The notes beneath the pieces were generated by a model that was not told the DNA's origin, did no database searches, and was given only the letters and a program-made list of their open reading frames with translations. From contig CAJTRO010000005.1 in NCBI GenBank assembly GCA_910579015.1, forward strand, positions 65,429 through 129,428: a stretch of DNA of 64,000 nt, in the 5' to 3' direction. Made by a program: the position numbers and the translations under genes. Source of the stretch: an uncultured Dorea sp. GTDB lineage: Bacteria > Bacillota_A > Clostridia > Lachnospirales > Lachnospiraceae. Below, piece by piece: positions 44,705-53,207 of this stretch. Position 1 is the stretch's first letter; every line of letters begins with the position of its first letter.

Positions 44705-45169
44705 ATGGAAAAAACTTTATGTGTGGCCAGATTGTTTAATGATCTATTCAAAGCAGAATATGGAACCGACATGGATCAGATGAGAATGCACAAAATGATG
44801 TACCTTGTCCAGAGAGAATCGCTTATGTTTTATAATGAACCACTTTTTGCTTCTGAATTCCAAGGATGGAAGTTTGGTCCTGTTCTGGTTGAAGTACGGA
44901 GCGAGTATGCGACAGGCGGTATGTTTCGTTCTGCATGTGAGACTCTGAGCACAAAAGCCAGAGAATTAGTAGAATCGGTATATCATCGTTATAATTCTAT
45001 GTCTTCCTGGAAGCTAAGTACTCTTTCTCATGGCGAACTATCCTGGAGATGTGCCCGCGAAGGATTAGCCGCCAAAGAAAACGGAACTACCGTTCTGAGT
45101 TTAGCCGATATGCGGGTTGATGCGGCACGCGAACTTTTAAGAAGAAAGAGAGCAAACACTACATTATAA
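44705..45169 (+). CDS. Panacea-domain (DUF4065/SocA-like) antitoxin
   Basis: 154 residues. The family pattern is seen in RLFNDLFKAEYGTDMDQMRMHKMMYLVQRESLMFYNEPLFASEFQGWKFGPVLVEV, close to the Panacea/DUF4065 core, with a helical C terminus (LSTLSHGELSWRCAREG). Panacea proteins act as antitoxins or chaperones for many unrelated toxins. A strong promoter and AAAGGAGG stand upstream. The gene for a GNAT-like protein follows within 15 bp and is AT-rich like this one. Confidence 0.85.
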   Translation: MEKTLCVARLFNDLFKAEYGTDMDQMRMHKMMYLVQRESLMFYNEPLFASEFQGWKFGPVLVEVRSEYATGGMFRSACETLSTKARELVESVYHRYNSMSSWKLSTLSHGELSWRCAREGLAAKENGTTVLSLADMRVDAARELLRRKRANTTL

Positions 45170-45184
45170 AGAAGGTGAGTTAAA

Positions 45185-46120
45185 ATCGACATTCAGAAAC
45201 AGGCAGATTGGTTAAGATCACAGTTAACACTGGAGCTTTTAACCTCTGATTCGGCAAACCAAACGATTCTTCATGAATTTTCTGCTGGCAGACACGGAAA
45301 AGGATTGGAACAATTTATTAAAAATTCTGCATGGAAGGAAGACATTAACGGTTCCACAAAAGTTTATCTTGTAAAAGATAGAAAGGGTGTTATTGTCTTC
45401 TTTTTTGCATTAAGTGCGGGGCTTTTATATAAAGCAATAGAGGACGACGATTATATACTCTCTGAAAAAGAACGGGAAATTGTTGACCTTTGCATTAATT
45501 ATCAATTAGATGAATCGAACGATTTAACACCTGATGATGTCTTTAGATGGTACGAAGACGATCAAATCCCGCTTAACAAAGACCGTTTATTCAAGATTAT
45601 CAATGAAAAAGTCGATGCAAAATTAGATGCAAAGCAAGATCAGATTCTAACCGATGAAACAGCCAATATTATGAGAGTTTCAAAAACTTTTCCCGGTATT
45701 GTTCTTACTCATTTCTGTAAAAATCAGAACTACACTTTCCCAGAAAAATTATTATTCCCTCTCGGATTTTTTGTTTTCTGGGAAATTATAACCAAAAAAG
45801 TTTTAGAAATCTCTGAATTCTTGGGTTGCCAATACCTCTATTTGTTTGCTGCGGATAATACGGATCCTTCATCATCTGTTAAGTCCAATTCTCTATTTGA
45901 CTATATCTATGGCGATCTATCCGATGAAGAAGACGAAGATGCGTCTTCCTATAAGCTTGTCGAATATTATAAAAATGAATTAAAATTTGAACCTGTACAA
46001 GGAATGACCATCTTAAAACCATCTTACGATTTTAAATGCTTTAGTTTGATACAGCCCATTAACAAACTTTTAGATAATAAAGAAGCCGCCTGGATACAAC
46101 ATTCTGATATTGAAAATTAA
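45185..46120 (+). CDS. GNAT-like putative toxin, apparent ATC start codon
   Basis: 311 residues if read from the ATC at 45185. AAGAAGGTGAG stands at the right distance before this ATC and the frame opens only after a TGA at 45176. The next candidate start, a TTG at 45305, would remove 40 residues that read as normal protein. The fold pattern fits an acetyltransferase: VYLVKDRKGVIVFFFALSAG, FPGIVLTHFCKN, GFFVFWEIITKKVLEIS, CQYLYLFAAD and LVEYYKNELKF...GMTILKPSY. Acetyl-transferring toxins are known partners of Panacea antitoxins. The toxin role is inferred from the pairing. Confidence 0.65.
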   Translation: MDIQKQADWLRSQLTLELLTSDSANQTILHEFSAGRHGKGLEQFIKNSAWKEDINGSTKVYLVKDRKGVIVFFFALSAGLLYKAIEDDDYILSEKEREIVDLCINYQLDESNDLTPDDVFRWYEDDQIPLNKDRLFKIINEKVDAKLDAKQDQILTDETANIMRVSKTFPGIVLTHFCKNQNYTFPEKLLFPLGFFVFWEIITKKVLEISEFLGCQYLYLFAADNTDPSSSVKSNSLFDYIYGDLSDEEDEDASSYKLVEYYKNELKFEPVQGMTILKPSYDFKCFSLIQPINKLLDNKEAAWIQHSDIEN

Positions 46121-46152
46121 ATGTATCTCCAGACAATTATTACATACAAAGA

Positions 46153-46184
46153 GGATGCCGGACAACTTCCTGTCCCCGGCATCC
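46153..46184. terminator. Bidirectional terminator between the toxin and DUF4091 genes
   Basis: GGATGCCGG / CCGGCATCC with an inner GACA/TGTC extension forms a strong hairpin between convergent genes. Confidence 0.8.
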
Positions 46185-46219
46185 CTTCATAAGATTTTTC
46201 AAAATTATCTCTTCAATCC

Positions 46220-47854
46220 TTACAACGCATCCTTGATCGCCTGATTCACCTTCTTACGAAGTCTGATGAGATACTCCTCATCCTGCGGGAACTCATCAAA
46301 TGCAACCTTCTCCTCATCAATATACTCCATCACCTTGTCTCTTCCAACAAGCTTCTCCAACGCCTTAAACGCACAATAATCCGTCATCGCCTCGTCCATA
46401 TGCATCTGGCGCATTGAGCTTTCCGGCTTCCCGTCCTTCCCCGGATATACAAGGAACGGATCCCCGGACGGAAATGCTCCGCCGGCATCCGTACACCGGT
46501 ACGGATCGATCGGGTAGAGTGAATGCTCTGAATTATAGAAATTATATCCCCAATGAAGAAAACCATCCAACTGATACTTATACAACTGTACTCCCAGGAT
46601 ACGTGTTCTCTGTCCCGGCTGTACGATAAACCGGTTTGTTACGTCCACACACTGCGCCGTACAGTAGTACCCCCACAGACGCTTTGGCCGTTCTGCCATG
46701 AACGGCTCCATATGATTCACCGCACATACCGGCTGTCTTACAAGACCTTCCCTGTAGAATCCATAATCCGACAGCGCATCAATCACCTGAAAGCCTTCAA
46801 GATCCTCTGCCACGCTTTCCCATGCCTTGCGGAAGCTCTCCATATGCGCCTTCTCTGGCTCGTCTGATATATGGAAATAGGCTCTGTCTTCGATTCCCAG
46901 CTCCTTTAATTCCTGCTTGAGCGCAGTAAGGAACTGATGCAGGAAATCCCTGTATTCTTCTTTGGCAGAATCTGTATCCCAGCCAAAGATCTGCTGATAT
47001 TTCCCATCCTTAACCGCCATCACCTTAGGAGCCGCCTTCGCGCCCCACTGGCTGAACAGGTGGGAAATCTCGAAATATACTATCCCGCAGTCCAAAGCCA
47101 TCCGTACCCATCTGCGGAAATTCTCGAATCCGAAGCTGTATTTTCCTTCCTCTGCCGTGACATCCACAAGCTGTACGGTACGCCGTTCCCCTCCGACGGC
47201 CGTATCAAGCGGCGGTGTAAATACAGGCGTCAAAAGCATGTTACAGCGGTGCTTTGCCGCCTCTCTTACGAACGCCTCCACAATCTCCCAATACCGGTCA
47301 GAGAACACCTCCGCCCCGTAATAATCCGCCAGACAATCACTGTGGAACCATTCTGTATAGGGAATGGAAAGCTTCGGAAGCGTTGCGTCTAAGACCTCAC
47401 ATACCATCTCCGCTTCCCCAAGTGTCTCACCGTCCTTCGAAAGTACAACCTTCACCGGATACTCTCCTGCCTCTGCCGATTCATCTAACTCGACGTCAAT
47501 CCACAGACACCGCCACTGGCCGGATACCAGCGGGAATCCCCACTTCGGCACCTCGCTTAAACGGTCCGGGTACATCCCCGGATCAACGGCGAGATAGCCG
47601 TCGTCCCGCTTCATATGGCAGGGATATTCACACGGCACAAGGTTCACTGTCCGCACATGCACCCTGTCTTTGATCGGAGAGTCCACGGCAATACAGCCCC
47701 GTTCCTTTCTCTCTCCGCCCCAGTAATACGCGATCTGGTATGACAGTGTTTCACCTTTAAGACCTGTCATACGCTTATCTTCCAGCTCTCTTGCATTTTC
47801 CCCATCTGCAAATACCTTGCACATGGAAGATACTATCTTATATTGAAATTCCAT
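46220..47854 (-). CDS. DUF4091 glycoside-hydrolase-like protein (GH123-related)
   Basis: 544 residues, no signal peptide. The N-terminal beta domain (1-150) is followed by a TIM-barrel-like part with FHISDEPEKAHMES, the Asp-Glu pair used by GH123 N-acetylgalactosaminidases, and the C-terminal DUF4091 block (DGFLHWGYNFYNS...DPYRCTDAGGAFPSGD). It probably cleaves a GalNAc- or related hexosamine-containing oligosaccharide brought in by the adjacent transporter; the substrate is inferred. Last gene of its operon. Confidence 0.85.
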   Translation of the reverse strand: MEFQYKIVSSMCKVFADGENARELEDKRMTGLKGETLSYQIAYYWGGERKERGCIAVDSPIKDRVHVRTVNLVPCEYPCHMKRDDGYLAVDPGMYPDRLSEVPKWGFPLVSGQWRCLWIDVELDESAEAGEYPVKVVLSKDGETLGEAEMVCEVLDATLPKLSIPYTEWFHSDCLADYYGAEVFSDRYWEIVEAFVREAAKHRCNMLLTPVFTPPLDTAVGGERRTVQLVDVTAEEGKYSFGFENFRRWVRMALDCGIVYFEISHLFSQWGAKAAPKVMAVKDGKYQQIFGWDTDSAKEEYRDFLHQFLTALKQELKELGIEDRAYFHISDEPEKAHMESFRKAWESVAEDLEGFQVIDALSDYGFYREGLVRQPVCAVNHMEPFMAERPKRLWGYYCTAQCVDVTNRFIVQPGQRTRILGVQLYKYQLDGFLHWGYNFYNSEHSLYPIDPYRCTDAGGAFPSGDPFLVYPGKDGKPESSMRQMHMDEAMTDYCAFKALEKLVGRDKVMEYIDEEKVAFDEFPQDEEYLIRLRKKVNQAIKDAL

Positions 47855-47952
47855 ACAACCTCTCTCTTTCTCTTAATTATTCTACTCTCTGCCGGGGATA
47901 CGTCCGCTTCTTACATGTCCCTTCTTTGCCGGCGGCCGCTCCCCCGGCTGTC

Positions 47953-48777
47953 TTACCCTTTCACACCACTAAGCGCGATACCTTCCACGAACTGCTTCTG
48001 AAGGAAGATATACAGCACGAACGGGAACATGAAGGACACCGCCGCGCCGGCCATGATCAGGCCGTAATTTGTCTGATACTGTGTCTTCAGAAGCGACAGC
48101 GCAACCGTCAGCGTATACATATCTGAATCCGTTGTAGAAACCAACGGCCACAGGAAATCATTCCAGGATGACACGAAGGTAAATACAACCAAAGATATCA
48201 GTACCGGTTTGATCAGCGGGATTACGATCTGGATAAATATCCGGTACTCCGGACAGCCGTCCACCTTCGCCGCTTCCAGAAGCTCATCCGGCACACTCTC
48301 CATAAACTGGCGGATCAGGAACACACCAAAGGCATTCAGAATCAGCACCACCAGTGAGAAATATGTATTCAGCACGCCCATCTTCCTCATGATGATGAAT
48401 ACCGGGATCATCGTAACCTGTCCAGGGATCATCAGGGTGGCGAGATAAATCTTGAAGAGCTTCTCCTTCCCCGGGAAATTCTTCTTCTCGAATCCATACG
48501 CCGCCATGGATGAAATGATACAGTTGAACAGACATGAACTGATCACGACTACCAGACTGTTCGTCAGCGCCCTTAAGAATCCGCTCTTACCAAATACATA
48601 AGAGTAGTTGGTAAAATCCGTAAAATTAATCTCGTCAAAATGCAGCATCAGCGTCGTAGACTGGGTGAACGACATGATCATCATGTAGATGAACGGGGCG
48701 ATACAGATAACGGCAAAAAGTACCATGACCAGCATCCCTAATACGGACAACGGTGTCCAGGTTCTCGTCTTCTTCAT
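47953..48777 (-). CDS. Carbohydrate ABC transporter permease (MalG type), second system
   Basis: 274 residues from the ATG at 48777, one base after the partner permease ends, with GGAGG upstream. Six transmembrane segments and the EAA loop EAAKVDGCPEYRIFIQIVIPLIKP are clear, as is the terminal EGIALSGVKG. No ATPase gene is nearby. Confidence 0.93.
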   Translation of the reverse strand: MKKTRTWTPLSVLGMLVMVLFAVICIAPFIYMMIMSFTQSTTLMLHFDEINFTDFTNYSYVFGKSGFLRALTNSLVVVISSCLFNCIISSMAAYGFEKKNFPGKEKLFKIYLATLMIPGQVTMIPVFIIMRKMGVLNTYFSLVVLILNAFGVFLIRQFMESVPDELLEAAKVDGCPEYRIFIQIVIPLIKPVLISLVVFTFVSSWNDFLWPLVSTTDSDMYTLTVALSLLKTQYQTNYGLIMAGAAVSFMFPFVLYIFLQKQFVEGIALSGVKG

Positions 48778-48778
48778 C

Positions 48779-49657
48779 TTACTTCGCCTCCTTCTCTTTG
48801 AACGCAAGGTTCTCTACCGCATTGATCACCAGGACGATGATCAGCAGGACCATAGCCATCGCACATGCATAGCCCATCTTATACTGCTTAAACGCCGCGT
48901 TATAGATTGCCATTACGATCGTAACTGTAGATCTTCCCGGTCCGCCGCCGGTCATCTGGTAGGACAGATCGAATACCTGGAAGGACCAGATGATCCCCAG
49001 TGTCACGACCAGATAGGTGATCGGCCTTAACATCGGCATCGTGATCTTGAAGAACTGCTGGATGTTCGTCGCGCCGTCCACACGCGCCGCCTCATACAGA
49101 TTCTTGGAGATGCCCATGATCCCGGCGTAGTAAATAACCAGGAAATATCCTACATTTTTCCAGATCGCCACAATACAGATGCTGATAAGCGCGGTCTGTG
49201 TGCTTCCAAGCCAGTTCACCGGACTGATATGTAAGAAGCCCAGCAGATTATTCAGAAGCCCTCCGTCTGTATTCAGGATGATCCTCCAGATCGTACCTGC
49301 CGTAACCGCAGACGCGATAACCGGGATGAACATGATACTTCTTAAGAAGCCTCCCGTCTTATTCTGCATCTTGTAAGCCAGAAACGCGGCGAACACCAGC
49401 GACAGTATCGTCTGGATCGGCACTGTCACTACCACATAGGCCAGTGTATTCTTGATCGCATCCGCCACATATGCATCCTTTAATATCTTCGCATAATTCT
49501 CCAGCGCCGCAAAGGTCGGATCATTCATTACGTTATAATTGGTGAAACTAAAATATCCTGACATGAAGATAGGCAAAATGCTGAAACATGCTATCAGGAT
49601 GAAACTCGGCAGTACATAGATAATCCCCTGAAGGGCTTCTTTCTTCTTCCTTTCCAC
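48779..49657 (-). CDS. Carbohydrate ABC transporter permease (MalF type), second system
   Basis: 292 residues from a GTG at 49657 with AAAGGAGTGAGA upstream; an in-frame upstream ATG has no site. It shows LQGIIYVLPSFILIACFSILPIF, six transmembrane segments and the EAA loop EAARVDGATNIQQFFKITMPMLRP. It pairs with the MalG-type subunit that follows. Confidence 0.92.
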   Translation of the reverse strand: MERKKKEALQGIIYVLPSFILIACFSILPIFMSGYFSFTNYNVMNDPTFAALENYAKILKDAYVADAIKNTLAYVVVTVPIQTILSLVFAAFLAYKMQNKTGGFLRSIMFIPVIASAVTAGTIWRIILNTDGGLLNNLLGFLHISPVNWLGSTQTALISICIVAIWKNVGYFLVIYYAGIMGISKNLYEAARVDGATNIQQFFKITMPMLRPITYLVVTLGIIWSFQVFDLSYQMTGGGPGRSTVTIVMAIYNAAFKQYKMGYACAMAMVLLIIVLVINAVENLAFKEKEAK

Positions 49658-49712
49658 ACTCTCACTCCTTTCTCTTCCGGAAATCCGCAGGCATATCCCG
49701 ATCTGTAGGGAA

Positions 49713-49766
49713 TCTGCCCCAAAACCGGGCGTCACAGCAGACTGTGCCGCCTGATCTTGGGGCAGA
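49713..49766. promoter_or_regulatory. Strong intercistronic hairpin after the second binding-protein gene
   Basis: TCTGCCCCAA (49713-49722) pairs with TTGGGGCAGA (49757-49766), and inside it GGCG.CACAG pairs with CTGTG.CGCC. Located between the lipoprotein and permease genes, it probably stabilises the upstream message or partly terminates transcription. Confidence 0.7.
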
Positions 49767-49817
49767 TAAACAGCAAAACAGGATGAATCCTGATGGCCGG
49801 AAATCTCTAACCGCTTT

Positions 49818-51086
49818 CTACTTCAAGTTCGTATCGTAATACTCCGTTGTCTCCTTCAGCACATCCTTCGGCTCCATCTCGCCAAGCATCATAGACTGCA
49901 AGTTCTTAAACAGGGTATCATACATAGAGCTTGCACCCTTGAATACCGGAAGTGACTGGAAGTTATCTGCATAATCCGTGAACAGCGTCGCATATCTCTC
50001 ATCGCCTGTATAGTCCTCATCCGCTGTGATCGGAGGCTGCTCGGTAACTCTCTTATGGAAATCAGACATAACATCCGCGCTTGTGATATACTTCATCAGC
50101 TTTGCCGCAAGATCTTTGTTCTTGCATTTCTCAAACATAACCAGTGAATCTGCCGCCACAAATGTCTGAGCATCCTTTGGTCCCTGGAGCACCGGCTCGA
50201 AGTCCCAGTTAACCGTGTCACACTTGAGCAGGTTGCTTGATGCGATCATAACCATAGCCGCCGACTGATTCTTGAATGCCTCGACCGTATCGTCGTTAGA
50301 TGTACAGGAATCTGTCAGGATGCCGTCTTTTCTCAGGCTCTGCAAGAACTCAACCGCCTCAAGACCTGCGTCGGAATCAATCGTAAGATTGCCGTCCGCA
50401 TCCACGATCTCTCCGCCTGCGCTCCAGAAATACGGCCAGAAGATATCATTCAATGAACCATAATGTGGGCTGCCCCAATCCTGGACCAGAGGCATCACAT
50501 CCGGCTTCTTATCCTTAACAGCTTTACATGCGCTTACCAGCTCGTCCCATGTGGCCGGCACCTTCTCAACTCCGGCTTCCTTAAGGATATCCATGTTGGC
50601 GGCAAGGATCCTGGGATTGCCGACTACAATCGGAAGCGCATACTGTCCTCCCTGTATATTCCCCAGATCGTAATAGATATAATTGCTCTTCTCATCATCC
50701 GTGAAATACTCGTCTACATCCACCAGCGCGCCCATATCAATATAATCGTAGAACATCTCCATATACATGTATCCGATATCCGGACCGTTGTCTGACGTGG
50801 TTCCTGTCAGATACTTCTCCTCATAGCTGTCCCACGGAACAATCTCAATGTTGACCTTACAGTCATTCTCTTTTCCGAAGGCTTCTGCCTTCTCCGTCCA
50901 GAACTCCTCGTCTGTGACCTCTCCGTCCGCAGATGCGAATGTAGGCATCCAGAGGTTCAGTGTCTCTCCTTTTCCTGAATCTCCCGATCCGCCTGAGCCT
51001 GAATCCGATCCTTTTGAGCCGCATCCACTGAGCAGTCCTGCTAACATTCCTGTCACTAACAGCGCCGCAACAACTTTTCTTTTCAT
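49818..51086 (-). CDS. Sugar ABC transporter solute-binding lipoprotein, second system
   Basis: 422 residues with a signal peptide and lipobox LSGC (Cys22), then a Ser/Gly linker and a family 1 binding-protein fold (TLNLWMPTFASADGEVTDEEFWTEKAEAFGKENDCKVNIEIVPWDSYEEKYLTG). AAGGAGGAAAGCAT precedes the ATG. It is the first gene of a four-gene operon that ends with the DUF4091 hydrolase. Confidence 0.93.
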   Translation of the reverse strand: MKRKVVAALLVTGMLAGLLSGCGSKGSDSGSGGSGDSGKGETLNLWMPTFASADGEVTDEEFWTEKAEAFGKENDCKVNIEIVPWDSYEEKYLTGTTSDNGPDIGYMYMEMFYDYIDMGALVDVDEYFTDDEKSNYIYYDLGNIQGGQYALPIVVGNPRILAANMDILKEAGVEKVPATWDELVSACKAVKDKKPDVMPLVQDWGSPHYGSLNDIFWPYFWSAGGEIVDADGNLTIDSDAGLEAVEFLQSLRKDGILTDSCTSNDDTVEAFKNQSAAMVMIASSNLLKCDTVNWDFEPVLQGPKDAQTFVAADSLVMFEKCKNKDLAAKLMKYITSADVMSDFHKRVTEQPPITADEDYTGDERYATLFTDYADNFQSLPVFKGASSMYDTLFKNLQSMMLGEMEPKDVLKETTEYYDTNLK

Positions 51087-51154
51087 ATGCTTTCCTCCTT
51101 AATAATTGTGCAAGTTTACAGATTATTATGATATTTCATCTGCATTTATTGTAA

Positions 51155-51218
51155 ATTATATAGGATTTTTACCCTTTTCTCTTCATAGAATCATCCGATT
51201 ATTACATATAATCATCCG
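51155..51218 (-). promoter_or_regulatory. Activator-dependent promoter with AraC-type direct repeats
   Basis: On the minus strand a perfect TATAAT (51155-51160) lacks a recognisable -35 element. Just upstream, CGGATGATT occurs twice (51189-51197 and 51210-51218) with a 21-bp period, two helical turns. This is the geometry of an AraC-family activator touching RNA polymerase. Confidence 0.6.
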
Positions 51219-51381
51219 GTTCTTTTATGAAAATTTAATTATTTGTGTACACAAAACCGCCCTCTAAGCTGATTTTCAACGGACCTGACAGGCAAAGACC
51301 GCCGTTACATGTCCCATTTTCCCGCATGTCTCACACATTTCCTGCATATACATATATAAAAAACACTTCGGAAGGCTCATT

Positions 51382-53118
51382 ATGTCAAGAAAACGCTCAA
51401 TCATCACAGCTTCCTTACTCCTGGCGGCCCTCCTCGTATCTGCCGGACTGTTCCGATATCTGAAAGGAAATGAGAACAAACAGTTTGAAGCCTATACAAA
51501 GGATCTTTTCTGTCAGGAGGCCGCCGGGAACACCATCTCCCTCCACTACACACTTAAGGATCCGTCATCCTATGGAATCACCGACGCGCCTGTGACCTTT
51601 GGTTCCTGCACCGACGACGTTGCGGCCATCTGTGCCTCCGCCGAGAATGCGCTGGCTCTTCTTGACTCCTTCGACAGAAGCCGGCTGTCGAAGGAGAACC
51701 GCCTCACCTATGATATTCTGAAAGACTACCTGATAACCGCACGCAGTCTGGCTCCCTATGCACTATACGAAGAACCGCTTGCGCCCCTTACCGGCACACA
51801 GGCCCAGCTTCCGGTACTCCTGTCGGAATATCAGTTCTATGACCGCTCAGATATCGACACATACCTCGAACTTCTGACCAAAACGCCGGAATATTTCCGC
51901 TCAATACTCAGGTTCGAAGAGGCCAAATCGGCCGCCGGGCTGTTCATGGCTTCTTACTCCGCCGACGATATCATAACAGAATGCCAGTCCTTCATAGATA
52001 TGGGAGACAGCAATTACCTCCACTCCTCTTTCACGGAACGGCTGGATACCCTGGATCTGTCCGACGATGAGAAGAACACATACAAAGAAGCCAACGCCCA
52101 ATGTATCAGGGATTACATATTCCCCGCATATGCCGAGCTAAAGGAAGGACTTACCGCCCTGCGGGAGACCGGGAAGAATAACAACGGCCTCTGCCATCTG
52201 CCTGACGGACGCAGATACTATGAACTGGTTGTGGCCTCTGAGACCGGTTCTTCAAGGGATATCCCGGAATTACAGCGTCTGACACAGCAGCAGATGATCA
52301 GCGATCTGACCGATATGCAGAAGATCCTGACGCCGGCGGCCGGCAATCCTTCGCTCTCCTCGGATCTGTTCAAGGAGCAGGGCGTCGTCTTAAAGGATCC
52401 AGATCCTGCGTCGATTCTTGCCGGCCTTAAAAAGAAGCTTGCTGATAATTTCCCCGAGCCCTTGAAGGTCAACACTCAGATCAAATATGTGCAGAAATCC
52501 ATGGAAGAATATCTAAGTCCTGCCTTCTATATGATTCCTGCCATCGACAATGCCGCGGAAAACGTGATCTATATCAATCAGGGACGTCTGAGTGACGACC
52601 TGTCCCTGTTCACCACCCTGGCACACGAAGGCTATCCCGGCCATCTGTACCAGACCACCTACTATGCAGGCCAAAACCCGAACCCTATCCGCAATCTGCT
52701 GAATTTCGGCGGATATGTCGAGGGCTGGGCCACCTACAGCGAGATGATGAGTTACTACTATGCCCCGCTCTCCAAGGAACAGGCCGCACTGATGCAGAAG
52801 AATACTTCTGTCATCCTGGGGCTGTATGCGCTGGCAGACATGGGGATCCATTATGAAGGCTGGACACTGCTCGACACCGTATCCTTCTTCCGAAGCTATG
52901 GGATCACAGACACCGACACTATTGAAGACATCTATGACCTGATCATCGCCGATCCTGCCAATTATCTGAAATATTATATTGGATATGTGGAATTTCTGGA
53001 ACTAAAGAAAGAAGCGCTTAAGCTCTGGAAAGATGATTTCTCCCAGAAAAGATTCCATAAAGCCGTGCTGGATATCGGTCCGGCACCGTTTGACCTGATA
53101 AGGGAAAATATTTTCTAA
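51382..53118 (+). CDS. DUF885 zinc metallopeptidase-like lipid-free exported protein
   Basis: 578 residues. An N-terminal signal anchor (SIITASLLLAALLVSAGLF) is followed by the DUF885 domain with the zinc motif HEGYPGH (415-421) and the downstream EGWATYSE glutamate. No Cys lipobox is visible, so it is probably membrane-anchored with the enzyme outside. Family members are carboxypeptidase-like, but substrates are mostly unknown. Monocistronic, divergent from the second sugar operon; GGAAGG precedes the ATG. Confidence 0.88.
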   Translation: MSRKRSIITASLLLAALLVSAGLFRYLKGNENKQFEAYTKDLFCQEAAGNTISLHYTLKDPSSYGITDAPVTFGSCTDDVAAICASAENALALLDSFDRSRLSKENRLTYDILKDYLITARSLAPYALYEEPLAPLTGTQAQLPVLLSEYQFYDRSDIDTYLELLTKTPEYFRSILRFEEAKSAAGLFMASYSADDIITECQSFIDMGDSNYLHSSFTERLDTLDLSDDEKNTYKEANAQCIRDYIFPAYAELKEGLTALRETGKNNNGLCHLPDGRRYYELVVASETGSSRDIPELQRLTQQQMISDLTDMQKILTPAAGNPSLSSDLFKEQGVVLKDPDPASILAGLKKKLADNFPEPLKVNTQIKYVQKSMEEYLSPAFYMIPAIDNAAENVIYINQGRLSDDLSLFTTLAHEGYPGHLYQTTYYAGQNPNPIRNLLNFGGYVEGWATYSEMMSYYYAPLSKEQAALMQKNTSVILGLYALADMGIHYEGWTLLDTVSFFRSYGITDTDTIEDIYDLIIADPANYLKYYIGYVEFLELKKEALKLWKDDFSQKRFHKAVLDIGPAPFDLIRENIF

Positions 53119-53125
53119 AAAATAC

Positions 53126-53170
53126 TTCCCCGTGCACACGCAGGCATACGCTTACCGTCTGCACGGGGAA
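53126..53170. terminator. Bidirectional terminator between DUF885 and sensor-kinase genes
   Basis: TTCCCCGTGCA / TGCACGGGGAA, a perfect 11-bp stem, lies between convergent genes. Confidence 0.85.
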
Positions 53171-53207
53171 ACGGCCTCTTGACGGCCTTTGTTATGTATC
53201 ATCTCAT

